Assembly: GCA_036732005.1 (NCBI GenBank)
Contig: DAINDF010000009.1
Location: 62,001-126,000, forward strand
Reading direction: 5' to 3'
Length of the DNA stretch: 64,000 nt
Origin: UBA1926 sp036732005
GTDB lineage: Bacteria > Planctomycetota > Phycisphaerae > Phycisphaerales > UBA1924
The notes under the pieces: generated by a model
Databases searched by the model: none
The model's input: the letters and a program-made list of their open reading frames with translations, nothing else
What the model was told of the DNA's origin: nothing
Shown here: one piece after another, positions 24,251-33,272 of the stretch
How positions within the stretch are numbered: position 1 is the first letter of the stretch
How the letters are laid out: each line of letters begins with the position of its first letter
Translations under genes and position numbers: made by a program

Positions 24251-24990
24251 GGGCTTGTGCTGGCCGGGGCCGTGGGTTCACGCTGATCGAGTTGCTTGTG
24301 GTGATCTCGATCATCGCGCTCTTGATCGGGATCCTGCTGCCGGCGCTGGGGAAGGCGCGGCAGACGGCGTTCGATGTGATCTGCCAGAGCAATCTGCGGC
24401 AGATCGGGGTTGCGTACCAGATGTTCCTGGATGATCAGCGTGAAGCGCAGGAGAAGTTCGTCGACTGCCATCCGTATCTCCCGGGCAAGGAACGGAACCC
24501 CCAGACGGGGAATCACGATTTCCGGATCTACAGGGTGAACGCCGTCCGCCAGCTTGAGGACTATGTCGGCGGTGACAACGAGATCTTTCGCTGTCCATCC
24601 GCGTTTGGTGCCTCTTCCGCGTTGGATGAACTCACAAGACCGGATCTTTTCGGTTTCCACGAGTTTGATTACGACCAGGACGGCGTCGTGGAGTTCACCG
24701 AATATTGGTTCAACGACTCGCTGAGTGTCTCCGGGCAAGCGCTGCGGAGCGTCAGGCACCCGGATGAGGTTGTGCTGGCGATCGACGCCGTCGACTGGAT
24801 TCCCCGCCACCGCGTGCCGTCGGAGGATGTGGAGTACACCGCAGATGTTGACAGCGTCGGCAGCTCGAATTTGCTTCGTGGCGATCTTCGAGTTCAGATG
24901 ATGTCGGAAGCCGAGTACTTTCTAGGGCGCGACAAATTCGGATCCCATGCTCAATTCTGGAACTGGGGCAACAACTACCCAGACAATTGA
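24247..24990 (+). CDS. Type II secretion/type IV pilin-like protein with prepilin N-terminus
   Basis: Protein of 247 residues starting at an ATG overlapping the GH94 stop (ATGA). The N-terminus has the prepilin peptidase site G-FTLIEL followed by the long hydrophobic helix (LLVVISIIALLIGILLPAL) and ARQTAFDVICQSNLRQIGVAYQMF, as in the abundant planctomycete pseudopilin-like proteins. The C-terminal domain contains FHEFDYDQDGVVEFTEYWFND, where DYDQDGVVEFTE is a good EF-hand calcium loop. Overlap with GH94 means co-expression with sugar phosphorolysis genes, unusual for a pilin. It may be a surface glucan receptor or an envelope assembly component. Confidence 0.85.
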   Translation: MRACAGRGRGFTLIELLVVISIIALLIGILLPALGKARQTAFDVICQSNLRQIGVAYQMFLDDQREAQEKFVDCHPYLPGKERNPQTGNHDFRIYRVNAVRQLEDYVGGDNEIFRCPSAFGASSALDELTRPDLFGFHEFDYDQDGVVEFTEYWFNDSLSVSGQALRSVRHPDEVVLAIDAVDWIPRHRVPSEDVEYTADVDSVGSSNLLRGDLRVQMMSEAEYFLGRDKFGSHAQFWNWGNNYPDN

Positions 24991-25016
24991 TGCCCTTGCG
25001 AAGGAAGGAGGAAGCC

Positions 25017-25373
25017 ATGGGCGCACGAGAGTTCCTGCAATCGAAGCCATGGATCGGATGGGCGACTTCCGGCGTCTGCTTGGTGCTTGCGGCGTTGATG
25101 TACTTCAGAGGGACAGGCGGCGGTGCGCCCGACAGCATCGAACGCCGGTCCGAGATGGTCACCATCCGCTGCACCGAAACGGGCAACGAGTGGCAGATGA
25201 ACCGGGGTCGGTTCGAGCGGCTGCTGCTGACGCAGCACGGGATGATCGACCCGACGCAGGGCATCCCCAGCGAGTTCGCGGAGGGGCGGCTGACGGGGGT
25301 GCTCGTTGACAAGGACGACTGGGAGGAAACGGTCGCCCGGATCAACGAGATGAAAAAGGCGTATCAGGACTGA
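25017..25373 (+). CDS. Small single-pass membrane protein of unknown function downstream of the pilin
   Basis: Protein of 118 residues starting at an ATG preceded by AAGGAAGGAGG; an ATG at 24990 overlapping the pilin stop lacks this site. One transmembrane helix near 11-30 (WIGWATSGVCLVLAALMYF), then a soluble domain with VTIRCTETGNEWQMNRGRFERLLL and an acidic-helical end. Position suggests it works with the prepilin-like protein. No family recognised. Confidence 0.7.
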   Translation: MGAREFLQSKPWIGWATSGVCLVLAALMYFRGTGGGAPDSIERRSEMVTIRCTETGNEWQMNRGRFERLLLTQHGMIDPTQGIPSEFAEGRLTGVLVDKDDWEETVARINEMKKAYQD

Positions 25374-25378
25374 CCCGA

Positions 25379-25400
25379 CGCCCCGGGGAGACCCGGGGCG
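25379..25400 (+). terminator. Hairpin after the GH94-pilin unit
   Basis: Perfect 9-bp stem CGCCCCGGG / CCCGGGGCG with GAGA tetraloop, 5 bases after the stop. There is no T tract, so it may act as an mRNA 3' end or pause rather than a classical terminator. Confidence 0.45.
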
Positions 25401-25562
25401 GGCGGATTCGCGAAGGAGGAACCGCCGCCCGCGGGTCTCGCGGGGGGCGGGGAGAGGCCGAGACACAGCGTGGTGTTCGCGTGGACGCGAGCGTGAGGTC
25501 GTGTGCGGTGTGCCGCGCCCACGGCTCGGCGGTCCGTGTGTCCTTGTGTCTGGAGGTTTCTC

Positions 25563-26249
25563 ATGCATCGCACGCTCTTTGTCGCTGTCGTCGCCTCGGG
25601 TTCCGCGCTGGCCGCGCCGGTGCAGATCGACTTCGGTGACCTGAACCAGCAGACGCCCGGGAATGTGAACAACATCACGCATCTGCAGAACCCGCTGTTC
25701 AACCTGGTGGACACGGCCGGGAACGGGAGCGGGATCGGGCTGGAGGTGCTGGACGCGTTCTGGCCCGGGTCGAACACGAACGGGACGGGGACGCCGACGG
25801 GGGACGCCGCGGGGATCCCGGGCTCGGCGGCGGTGGACAACCTGTTCGGCTCGGAGGTGGCGTTCGGGGGGTTCACCGAGCCGACGGGCGGGTTCGTGCT
25901 GACGGGGCTGGACGGGTCGGGGCAGACGCTGTACGACTTCATGTTCTTCGGGTCGCGGATGAATGTGACCGACAACCGGTGGACGCGGTACACCGTGACG
26001 GGCGCGGGCGAGGACTCGTCGGCGCTGAACACCTCGAACAACACGAGCGAGGTGGCGTGGGTGACGGGGATGGCCGCGGACGCGAACGGGGAGATCTATG
26101 TCGAGGTCGGGGCGGACATCCTGAACAACAACTCGTTCAAGTTCTACTACCTGGGGTTCCTGGAGATCACTTCCTACCCCGTGCCGGCGCCGGCGGGGTT
26201 CGCGCTCGTGGGGCTGGGGCTGCTGGCGGGCGCGTCGCGGCGGCGGTGA
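25563..26249 (+). CDS. PEP-CTERM-type (VPAP variant) secreted protein
   Basis: Protein of 228 residues: signal peptide (MHRTLFVAVVASGSALAA), an Asn/Gly/Thr-rich beta domain beginning IDFGDLNQQTPGNVNN, and a sorting tail VPAPAG - hydrophobic helix (FALVGLGLLAGA) - SRRR. GGAG lies about 8 bases before the ATG. The overall pattern resembles short PEP-CTERM proteins with an esterase-like or sandwich domain; no function can be assigned. No cre-like operator is seen upstream. Confidence 0.8.
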   Translation: MHRTLFVAVVASGSALAAPVQIDFGDLNQQTPGNVNNITHLQNPLFNLVDTAGNGSGIGLEVLDAFWPGSNTNGTGTPTGDAAGIPGSAAVDNLFGSEVAFGGFTEPTGGFVLTGLDGSGQTLYDFMFFGSRMNVTDNRWTRYTVTGAGEDSSALNTSNNTSEVAWVTGMAADANGEIYVEVGADILNNNSFKFYYLGFLEITSYPVPAPAGFALVGLGLLAGASRRR

Positions 26250-26474
26250 GCGGCGACCGGCGGGGTGAGTCCCGGTGGGTTTGTCGCATCCGAGATCCGC
26301 TGCATCCTCGGGGCGCTCATGGGGCGCGAGCCGATGGCGTGATCGGGGTGCGGGGCTCCGCGGGCTCGCGCCCGCGGCTCGTTGAGCGCAGATATGAGCG
26401 GAGATCCTTGTTCATTTCAGACAGTCCGGCCCGGGCCGCGGCGCGACGGGCCGATTCGAACGGAGCGAAGTCTC

Positions 26475-27326
26475 ATGAAACTTGTCCAGTCCATCGTTGT
26501 TCTTTCTCTCGGCGGGCTTGCCCTCGCGGCGCACGCGGAGGAGCCCAAGAGCCTGCTTTTCTTCGGCAACTCGTTCACCGCGAGCGGCGGGGGCGTGCAC
26601 CGGATCGTGCGGGACATCGCGGTCGCGGCGGGGCGGCCTAGGCCGCATGTGTTCGGGCAGGCGATCGGGGGGGTGACGCTCGAGTATCACCTGGCGAACT
26701 CGACGGGCGTGATCACCTCGGGGATCCCCGCGGGGGACACCTGGGACCATGTGATCCTGCAGGAGTACAGCACGCGGCCGACCTTCCACCCGAGCTTCGG
26801 GAATGTGCCGGCGTTCCTGGCGGCGGCGGACGGGCTGTACCAGGCGGTGCTGAACCACAGCCCGGACGCGAAGGCGGTGATGTTCGAGACCTGGGCCAGG
26901 GGCCCGGGGCATTCGTACTACCCCAACGAGTGGCCCGACCCGGCGACGATGCAGGGCGAGCTGCGGATGAACTACCTCGCGTGCGTCGACAACCTGAACG
27001 GGCTGCACGGGGCGGGTTCGGCCGAGTACGCCCCGGTCGGGGATGCGTTCGAGAACGGGGAGTTCGACCTCGGGTTGTACGGCGGGGATATCTACCACGC
27101 GTCGAACCGGGGGGCGCTGCTGATCTCGCTGGTGCTGTACGGGACGATCTACGACGATGTGACGACGAGTGACATCGACCTGACGGCGATCGCGGCGGGG
27201 CTCGGCCTCGGGCAGACGGACATCGCGATTGTCACGGAGATCGCGGACCGGACGCTGGTGCCGGCGCCGTCGGCGTTGGCGCCGCTGGCGCTGGGGGGGC
27301 TGTTCGCGGCGCGGCGGAGACGGTAG
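26475..27326 (+). CDS. SGNH/GDSL hydrolase-like protein with PEP-CTERM (VPAP) tail
   Basis: Protein of 283 residues. Signal peptide (MKLVQSIVVLSLGGLALAAHA). The mature part starts LLFFGNSFT, the block I GNS motif of SGNH hydrolases, continues with WDHVILQEYSTRP (block-like Gln/Glu), ETWARGPGHSYYPN, and ends with GDIYHASNRGALL, the usual Asp-x-x-His catalytic pair. The C-terminus is VPAPS - hydrophobic helix - RRRR. It is probably an esterase (for example deacetylase of a surface polysaccharide) anchored or processed by the exosortase. A fusion of SGNH domain and sorting tail is uncommon but known in this phylum. Confidence 0.8.
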   Translation: MKLVQSIVVLSLGGLALAAHAEEPKSLLFFGNSFTASGGGVHRIVRDIAVAAGRPRPHVFGQAIGGVTLEYHLANSTGVITSGIPAGDTWDHVILQEYSTRPTFHPSFGNVPAFLAAADGLYQAVLNHSPDAKAVMFETWARGPGHSYYPNEWPDPATMQGELRMNYLACVDNLNGLHGAGSAEYAPVGDAFENGEFDLGLYGGDIYHASNRGALLISLVLYGTIYDDVTTSDIDLTAIAAGLGLGQTDIAIVTEIADRTLVPAPSALAPLALGGLFAARRRR

Positions 27327-27341
27327 CGCGGCGTCTGTTGC

Positions 27342-27386
27342 AAGCCCTGGGCGTTGGCGATGAGGCCGGCGCTCAGGGCTGTTTGT
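27342..27386. terminator. Possible bidirectional terminator between convergent genes
   Basis: AGCCCTG at 27343-27349 pairs with CAGGGCT at 27374-27380, followed by GTTTGT. The stem overlaps the last codons of the minus-strand transporter. Confidence 0.4.
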
Positions 27387-28788
27387 CTGCGCCGCCGCGG
27401 CGGGCTTCGAGGAGTTGCTTGACCTCGTAGGCCCGGGCCTCGGAGAGGGGGTATTTGGCGACGAGGGCGAGGGAGGCGGCGCCGAGTGCGATGGGGATGC
27501 CGATCTCGAAGACGCGGAGGAGCAGGAGCGTGCGCGCGGTTTGGGCGGCGCTCTGCTCGTCGAAGCCGGTCATCGCGATGAGGACCCCGGCGACGAAGTA
27601 GGCGCCGGCCATGCCCATCTTCATGAACCACCAGAAGACGGCGTAGTAGGCCCCCTCGCTGCGCCGGCCGGTGTGGAGTTCGTCCTCGTCGCAGACATCG
27701 GCGACCATGGCGCTGGCGAGGGTGAAGAACATGAGCATGCCGGCGCTGAGCATGACGGTGGGGATGACGAGCAGCCAGGGCAGTGAGGGGTTGTAGCAGA
27801 CGATCTTGCTGAGCTGGGCGCCGACCATGAGCAGGACGGAGAGCGTGAGCGTGCGCGTCTTGCCGATCCTGGAGGAGACGATATTGAGCGGCACGACGGC
27901 GACGACGGCGGTGACGGCCCAGGCCGAGCCGATCCAGCCCATGAGGCGGGAGGCGGTCTCCTTGTCGCCCTCGAAGAGGTAGAAGATGGTGATGTAATTG
28001 GCGAAGTTGTTGACGAGGTTGAACCCCATCACGATCGAGAAGACGATGGCGACGAGCATGAGGAAGACGCGGTTCTTTCCGGTCATCTTCAGGCGCGTCC
28101 ACATGCCGATGCGGTCCTGCCCGGCGACGCGCTCGAACTGGCGCTCCTTGCAGAGCGCAAAGCAGAGGAAGGCGAACACGAGCACGATGACCGCGGCGAG
28201 GTAGCCGACATTGCGCATGCCGTCGACCTCATCGCCGCCCGCCATGAAGAGCGGCATGTTGGCCATGGCGTAGAACCATGGGGTGACCATGGCGCCGAGG
28301 TTGCCGATGAAGGACTTGGCGCTGAAGAGGCGGGTGCGTTCGTGGTAGTCGGCGGTCATCTCCATGCCGAGGGCGCCGTGGGGGATCTCGAAGACGGTGA
28401 CGGCGGTGTAGAAGAGGAGAGACATGACGAGGAAGTACCAGAACTGGGCGGAGGGCTCCCACCCGCGTGGCACCGCCCACATGGCGACGAAGGTGCCGGC
28501 GACGAGGACGCCGCCGACGAGGATGTAGGGTCGGCGGCGGCCCCATGGGGTGCGGGTGCTGTCGGTGATGTGCCCCATGATGGGGTCGGTGATGGCGTCC
28601 CAGAAGCGGGGCACCATCTGGGCGACGCCGACGAGGATGGCGCTGACGCCCAGGCCGACATTGACGATGAGGCCTGAGAGTTGCCCGACGGAGTTGAAGA
28701 GGGCGATGGGGACGAAGCCGCCGAGGCCGTAGGCGAGCATCTGGACCCACGGGATTCGGTCTCGTTCGGCGGTGTGGTGGGGAGGCAT
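27373..28788 (-). CDS. GPH-family sugar:cation symporter (MFS_2)
   Basis: Transporter of 471 residues with about 12 membrane segments. It resembles glycoside-pentoside-hexuronide:cation symporters: LAYGLGGFVPIALFNSVG at the N-terminus, DAITDPIMGHITDSTRTPWGRRRPYIL (ends DAITDP and RRPYIL) in the first loop, and VCDEDELHTGRRSEGAYYAVFWWFMKMG in the second half, a known family signature. Family members import disaccharides or glucosides with Na+ or H+. It is preceded on its own strand by cre-like operator 4 at 28817-28830, 29 bases before the ATG, linking it to the LacI regulon. It is therefore the likely importer of oligosaccharides for GH94. Confidence 0.92.
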   Translation of the reverse strand: MPPHHTAERDRIPWVQMLAYGLGGFVPIALFNSVGQLSGLIVNVGLGVSAILVGVAQMVPRFWDAITDPIMGHITDSTRTPWGRRRPYILVGGVLVAGTFVAMWAVPRGWEPSAQFWYFLVMSLLFYTAVTVFEIPHGALGMEMTADYHERTRLFSAKSFIGNLGAMVTPWFYAMANMPLFMAGGDEVDGMRNVGYLAAVIVLVFAFLCFALCKERQFERVAGQDRIGMWTRLKMTGKNRVFLMLVAIVFSIVMGFNLVNNFANYITIFYLFEGDKETASRLMGWIGSAWAVTAVVAVVPLNIVSSRIGKTRTLTLSVLLMVGAQLSKIVCYNPSLPWLLVIPTVMLSAGMLMFFTLASAMVADVCDEDELHTGRRSEGAYYAVFWWFMKMGMAGAYFVAGVLIAMTGFDEQSAAQTARTLLLLRVFEIGIPIALGAASLALVAKYPLSEARAYEVKQLLEARRGGADKQP

Positions 28789-28816
28789 GGGGTGCTCCGC
28801 GGGGTGGAATCCCGAG

Positions 28817-28830
28817 TGTAATCGTTTTCA
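28817..28830 (-). promoter_or_regulatory. LacI-family (cre-like) operator, copy 4
   Basis: On the minus strand TGAAAACGATTACA, the copy with the classical CG centre. TACACT overlapping its end is a plausible -10 box for the symporter gene, giving the same -10/operator overlap as copy 1. Confidence 0.65.
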
Positions 28831-28868
28831 TTCGGGCCGGCACGGCGATTCTCGAATCGGGCGCGCAT

Positions 28869-28898
28869 GAAAAAGGCCCGGGCGGGGGCCCGGGCCTT
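28869..28898 (-). terminator. Rho-independent terminator of the beta-propeller/dockerin gene
   Basis: Minus-strand stem AAGGCCCGGGC / GCCCGGGCCTT around a CCCC loop, followed by TTT; about 28 bases after the stop at 28927. Confidence 0.85.
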
Positions 28899-28926
28899 GG
28901 CGTAGGCAGTCGATGGGGGGGGCGGG

Positions 28927-30291
28927 TTACGGGCAGCCCGCGTTGAACGCGGCGATGAAGGCCTGGAGGTCGGCGAGGTCCCAGACGCCGGCGGGCGGCG
29001 CGATGTCGGCGACGGGGTCCTGGCTCAGGAAGCCGGAGATGAACGCCTGGACATCGGCGAGGTCGAGCACGCCGAAGGGGGCGGCGATGTCGGCGTCGTT
29101 GCAGCCCGCGGGGCCCGCGGCGATGAGGGAGACGACCTTGCTGCTGGCGAGCCCGCCGGCGTTGAGGAACGAGCCGCCCATGTGCAGGGCCTCGCCCTCG
29201 CCCGCGTCGGCGACGATGGCGCCGAAGACGGTGTTGTCGGCGCCCGCGCCGACCTGCTCCCAGGAGACGCCGTTCCACTTGGCGATGCGGTCGATGCCGG
29301 AGTTGGCGACGGTGAAGTTGCCCATGGCGTAGAGGGCGGGGCCGGAGCCGTCGTCGAAGACCGTGAGTTCCTGCACGGTGCTGCCGAAGCCCGCGCCGAG
29401 GGCGGACCAGGTGGACCCGTCCCACTTGGCGACGCGGACGGCGGGGTTGCCGCCGGCGAGCTGGAAGGAACCGCCGGCGTAGAGGGCCGGGCCGTTGCCG
29501 TCGTCGAACTCGACCATGGAGATGACCTGGGCGATGCCGGAGGCCTGGGTGAGCCCGTCGCCGAGGGCGTGCCAGGCGGAGCCGTCCCACATCGCGATGT
29601 TCTTGGCGGGGACGCCGCCGATCTCGAGGAAGCGGCCCGAGGCGAAGAGGCGCGGCCCGCCGCCCAGGTCGGCGACGGTGAGGTCGAGGACGATCAGGGG
29701 GACCGCGCCGGCGATGGTGGCGCCGACGGGGGCGTAGGTGGTTCCGTCGAAGGTGGCGAGGTGGCTGGGCCCGCCGGGACCGCCGAGGTCGACATAGTTG
29801 CCGGCGACGAAGAGCTTCTCGCCCGAGCCGTCGTCGAAGACGAGGAGGTCCCAGATGGAGTTGAGGAAGCTGGAGGACTGGGCGTTGACCGAGTTCCACT
29901 GGGCGCCGTCCCAGCGGGCGAGTTTCTCGGTGCCGGGCACGCCGCCCGCCGAGTCGAAGTACCCGCCGGCGTAGAGGTCGCCCTGGAAGGTGGTCAGGCA
30001 GTTGGAGAACTGGTTGATGAGACCCCCGCCGACTCCCTCCCAGGCCGAGCCCGTCCAGCGGGCGAGGTTCGATGTGCCCGGGGCGCCGCCGGCGGATCCG
30101 AACTGCCCGGTGGCGTAGAGCATGGGCCCGGAGCCGTCGTCGTGCACGGCGAAGGCGGCGACATAGGACCCGCTCATGCCGGGCGTGCCGAGGGTGTTGG
30201 ACCAGGTGGGCGAGCCCGCGAGGCCCACGGACGCGGCGAGGGCCGCGGTGGAGACGGCGACGACGAGTGAACCGAACGGCTTGGTGGTCAT
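28927..30291 (-). CDS. Secreted beta-propeller-like protein with GC-type dockerin-like C-terminus
   Basis: Protein of 454 residues. Signal peptide MTTKPFGSLVVAVSTAALAASVGLA in two pieces (basic start, hydrophobic core). The body has about seven repeats of the form VFDDGSGPALYAxGxF...LARWDGSAWxxVGxG, a delta-60-type or kelch-like propeller common in planctomycetes. The tail has a Cys, two EF-hand-like loops (APFGVLDLADVQAF and APPAGVWDLADLQAF) and ends GCP. Start ATG follows AGGGAG. Substrate or partner unknown; the tail suggests sorting to the same place as the other three dockerin-like proteins. Confidence 0.83.
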   Translation of the reverse strand: MTTKPFGSLVVAVSTAALAASVGLAGSPTWSNTLGTPGMSGSYVAAFAVHDDGSGPMLYATGQFGSAGGAPGTSNLARWTGSAWEGVGGGLINQFSNCLTTFQGDLYAGGYFDSAGGVPGTEKLARWDGAQWNSVNAQSSSFLNSIWDLLVFDDGSGEKLFVAGNYVDLGGPGGPSHLATFDGTTYAPVGATIAGAVPLIVLDLTVADLGGGPRLFASGRFLEIGGVPAKNIAMWDGSAWHALGDGLTQASGIAQVISMVEFDDGNGPALYAGGSFQLAGGNPAVRVAKWDGSTWSALGAGFGSTVQELTVFDDGSGPALYAMGNFTVANSGIDRIAKWNGVSWEQVGAGADNTVFGAIVADAGEGEALHMGGSFLNAGGLASSKVVSLIAAGPAGCNDADIAAPFGVLDLADVQAFISGFLSQDPVADIAPPAGVWDLADLQAFIAAFNAGCP

Positions 30292-30613
30292 GATCTCACT
30301 CCCTGCTTTCGGATTTGGCACGGTCCCCGGGGCCGCCTCACGCCGATGGCGGCATCCCGGGCCACACAGCCTACCAGCGACCCTGGATCTCGCAAGGTGA
30401 AAGTGCCTGCCGCAATGCAAACGCCGCGATCCGGGGCCGGATCGCGGCGTTGCGCGGTGTGCGAATTGGTGATACCCCTTGCTGCAGCCCGGCGGACCCC
30501 CAGGCCTCGGCAGCGAGGACGCGGGCCGGGCCTCTGCGCGTGCGAACCGCTCGCTCACGGTCTCGGTTCGTCCGAACGGGATCCGGCAACGAGCGCCGGA
30601 GCGGGCGCGTCGT
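30292..30613 (-). other. Intergenic region with a strong hairpin (probable helicase terminator)
   Basis: Gap of 322 bases. It holds the ribosome site of the propeller gene at its left end and an inverted repeat, AACGCCGCGATCCGG at 30420-30434 and its perfect complement at 30437-30451. On the minus strand the repeat is followed by TTTGC and may end the helicase transcript about 165 bases after its stop. No credible gene is seen in the rest. Confidence 0.55.
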
Positions 30614-31951
<1,338 letters not shown>

Positions 31952-32337
31952 CAGAACGATCTCCTCGGCCGAGCGGGGTTTCCGCGCGGCGGATGCTTGG
32001 GCTTTCCTCGCGCCAATCTGGTTGGAACAAGTGGGGCCGGCTGGGGTCACGCGCCGCGGGGTACGCCGCGGGCGGTGCCAGCAATTCCCCCTTGCGCATA
32101 ACCGTCGAATGCGATTCGACGAGAACGGGAGACTACCGGCGTCGTGGGTTGATCGTAGGCTGCTGGGAACCGCCGGGTAGGGCTTGCCACGCAGGGCCAC
32201 CAATTATGTAGTATCTCATCCGTTTGTTTGCGCTCTTGTGGGCGGCCCCGGTTGGGGGCTGATCCCGGCGCGCCGATGCGGTTGTGCCCGTCGAAATCTG
32301 CCGCCGGTGGAAGAACCAGTCTGGCCACCCCACCCGA
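31952..32337 (-). other. Long leader and promoter region of the helicase gene
   Basis: Gap of 386 bases between the helicase start and the end of the polysaccharide locus. On the minus strand CATAAT at 32203-32208 within an AT-rich stretch is a candidate -10 box, which would give a leader of about 245 bases. The leader contains the perfect inverted repeat CGTCGAAT / ATTCGACG (32103-32121). No gene is seen. Long structured leaders are common for cold-inducible helicases, but no cold-shock element can be proven here. Confidence 0.45.
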
Positions 32338-32817
32338 TCAATCAGAGAAGACGAATGCTCGAACGGCGTCGAGCAACTCGGGGGACGCCCAGGGTGAGAT
32401 TGGCTTCGGGCACGGCGTGATACGAAGCAGGTCGAGCTGCGCGATGAGTTCCACCTCGTCCATCGCAACCAGGATGCCCGATCGCCCCTTGAATCGCTCG
32501 GCCGTCGCGACCTGGTGGTCGTTCCGGGTCTCCCGCAACGCGGCCCGTCTGGGTACGATCAGGATGGGCTTCCCATGGGTCAGCGCGGCGAAAATCGACC
32601 CGGTGCCCGCGTGGGAGACGAGAAAATCAGCCGCGTGGACGCGCGACCGAAACTCATCCGGCGGGAGGAAGCCGGCGTATGGCATGTTCCGTGGCCGGTA
32701 GTCGGCATGCCCGATCTGCGCGAAGATCTCGACCTCAGGATGTGCCAACGCCCAGTTGTCGATCGCGGCGATCAGGCGATCGAACGGCATCTGAGCGCCG
32801 ACCGTGACAAATATCAA
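32338..32817 (-). CDS. pssE: PssE/Alg13-like glycosyltransferase catalytic subunit
   Basis: Protein of 159 residues corresponding to the C-terminal half of GT28 enzymes. It starts IFVTVGAQMPFDRLI, and contains SHAGTGSIFAALTHGKPILIVPR, the UDP-sugar-binding signature of Alg13/EpsF/PssE proteins. Start is a TTG overlapping the stop of the PssD-like gene (TTGA), so the two are translated as a pair. Together they form a bipartite glycosyltransferase in which PssD anchors PssE at the membrane. It is the last gene of the long exopolysaccharide operon. Confidence 0.87.
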   Translation of the reverse strand: MIFVTVGAQMPFDRLIAAIDNWALAHPEVEIFAQIGHADYRPRNMPYAGFLPPDEFRSRVHAADFLVSHAGTGSIFAALTHGKPILIVPRRAALRETRNDHQVATAERFKGRSGILVAMDEVELIAQLDLLRITPCPKPISPWASPELLDAVRAFVFSD

Positions 32818-33272
32818 AGCACACCACCTCTGTAGTGAGGCCCTTCCGGCCTCCCGAGATGCTCCCACTGGGTGAGCCACATTTCGGCGGACTTTCCCGC
32901 CATTTGGCCGCTCAGAGAGAGCTCGTCGACATTGGCGATGCTGTCAAGCCAGAGCGACCTCGCGCCGACGAAACGCGCGAGGCGGACCGCGAAATACCCC
33001 GGGGCCGCCCCGGTGGTGATGACACGGTCCGGTCGGACTCGAACCAGGAGAATGGCCACCTCAACGAGCAGCAGCAGCAAGGCCGCCTTGTTCCACCGGG
33101 TGGCATCCCTGATGACGAAGAACCTCTCTCCGGGGACCTCTTTCGAATAGGCGTGATCCACGGTCGCGAAGAAGACCTCGGCGCCCTCGAGTGCGGGGCG
33201 CAATCGGAGGAGTTCGACCCAGTGTCCGCCGCCGCTCGAAATCGCGAGTATTCTCGGCCTTGCTCGCCTCAT
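32814..33272 (-). CDS. pssD: PssD/Alg14-like membrane-anchored glycosyltransferase subunit
   Basis: Protein of 152 residues. The start ILAISSGGGHWVELLRL is the glycine-rich acceptor-site motif of Alg14/PssD. A hydrophobic helix near 62-80 (ALLLLLVEVAILLVRV) gives membrane attachment, followed by VITTGAAPGYFAVRLAR. Its ATG overlaps the stop of the upstream GT2 gene (ATGA) and its stop overlaps the PssE TTG. Adds a sugar to a lipid-linked intermediate with PssE. Confidence 0.88.
   Translation of the reverse strand: MRRARPRILAISSGGGHWVELLRLRPALEGAEVFFATVDHAYSKEVPGERFFVIRDATRWNKAALLLLLVEVAILLVRVRPDRVITTGAAPGYFAVRLARFVGARSLWLDSIANVDELSLSGQMAGKSAEMWLTQWEHLGRPEGPHYRGGVL

Noticed and set aside
25563..26249. 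Possible cre-like site before the second PEP-CTERM gene.
   Set aside because: No sequence matching TGAAAA...TTACA within 200 bases upstream.
29182..30270. Gly/Ala/Glu-rich plus-strand frame opposite the propeller gene.
   Set aside because: Repetitive acidic translation arises from the repeated minus-strand blades.
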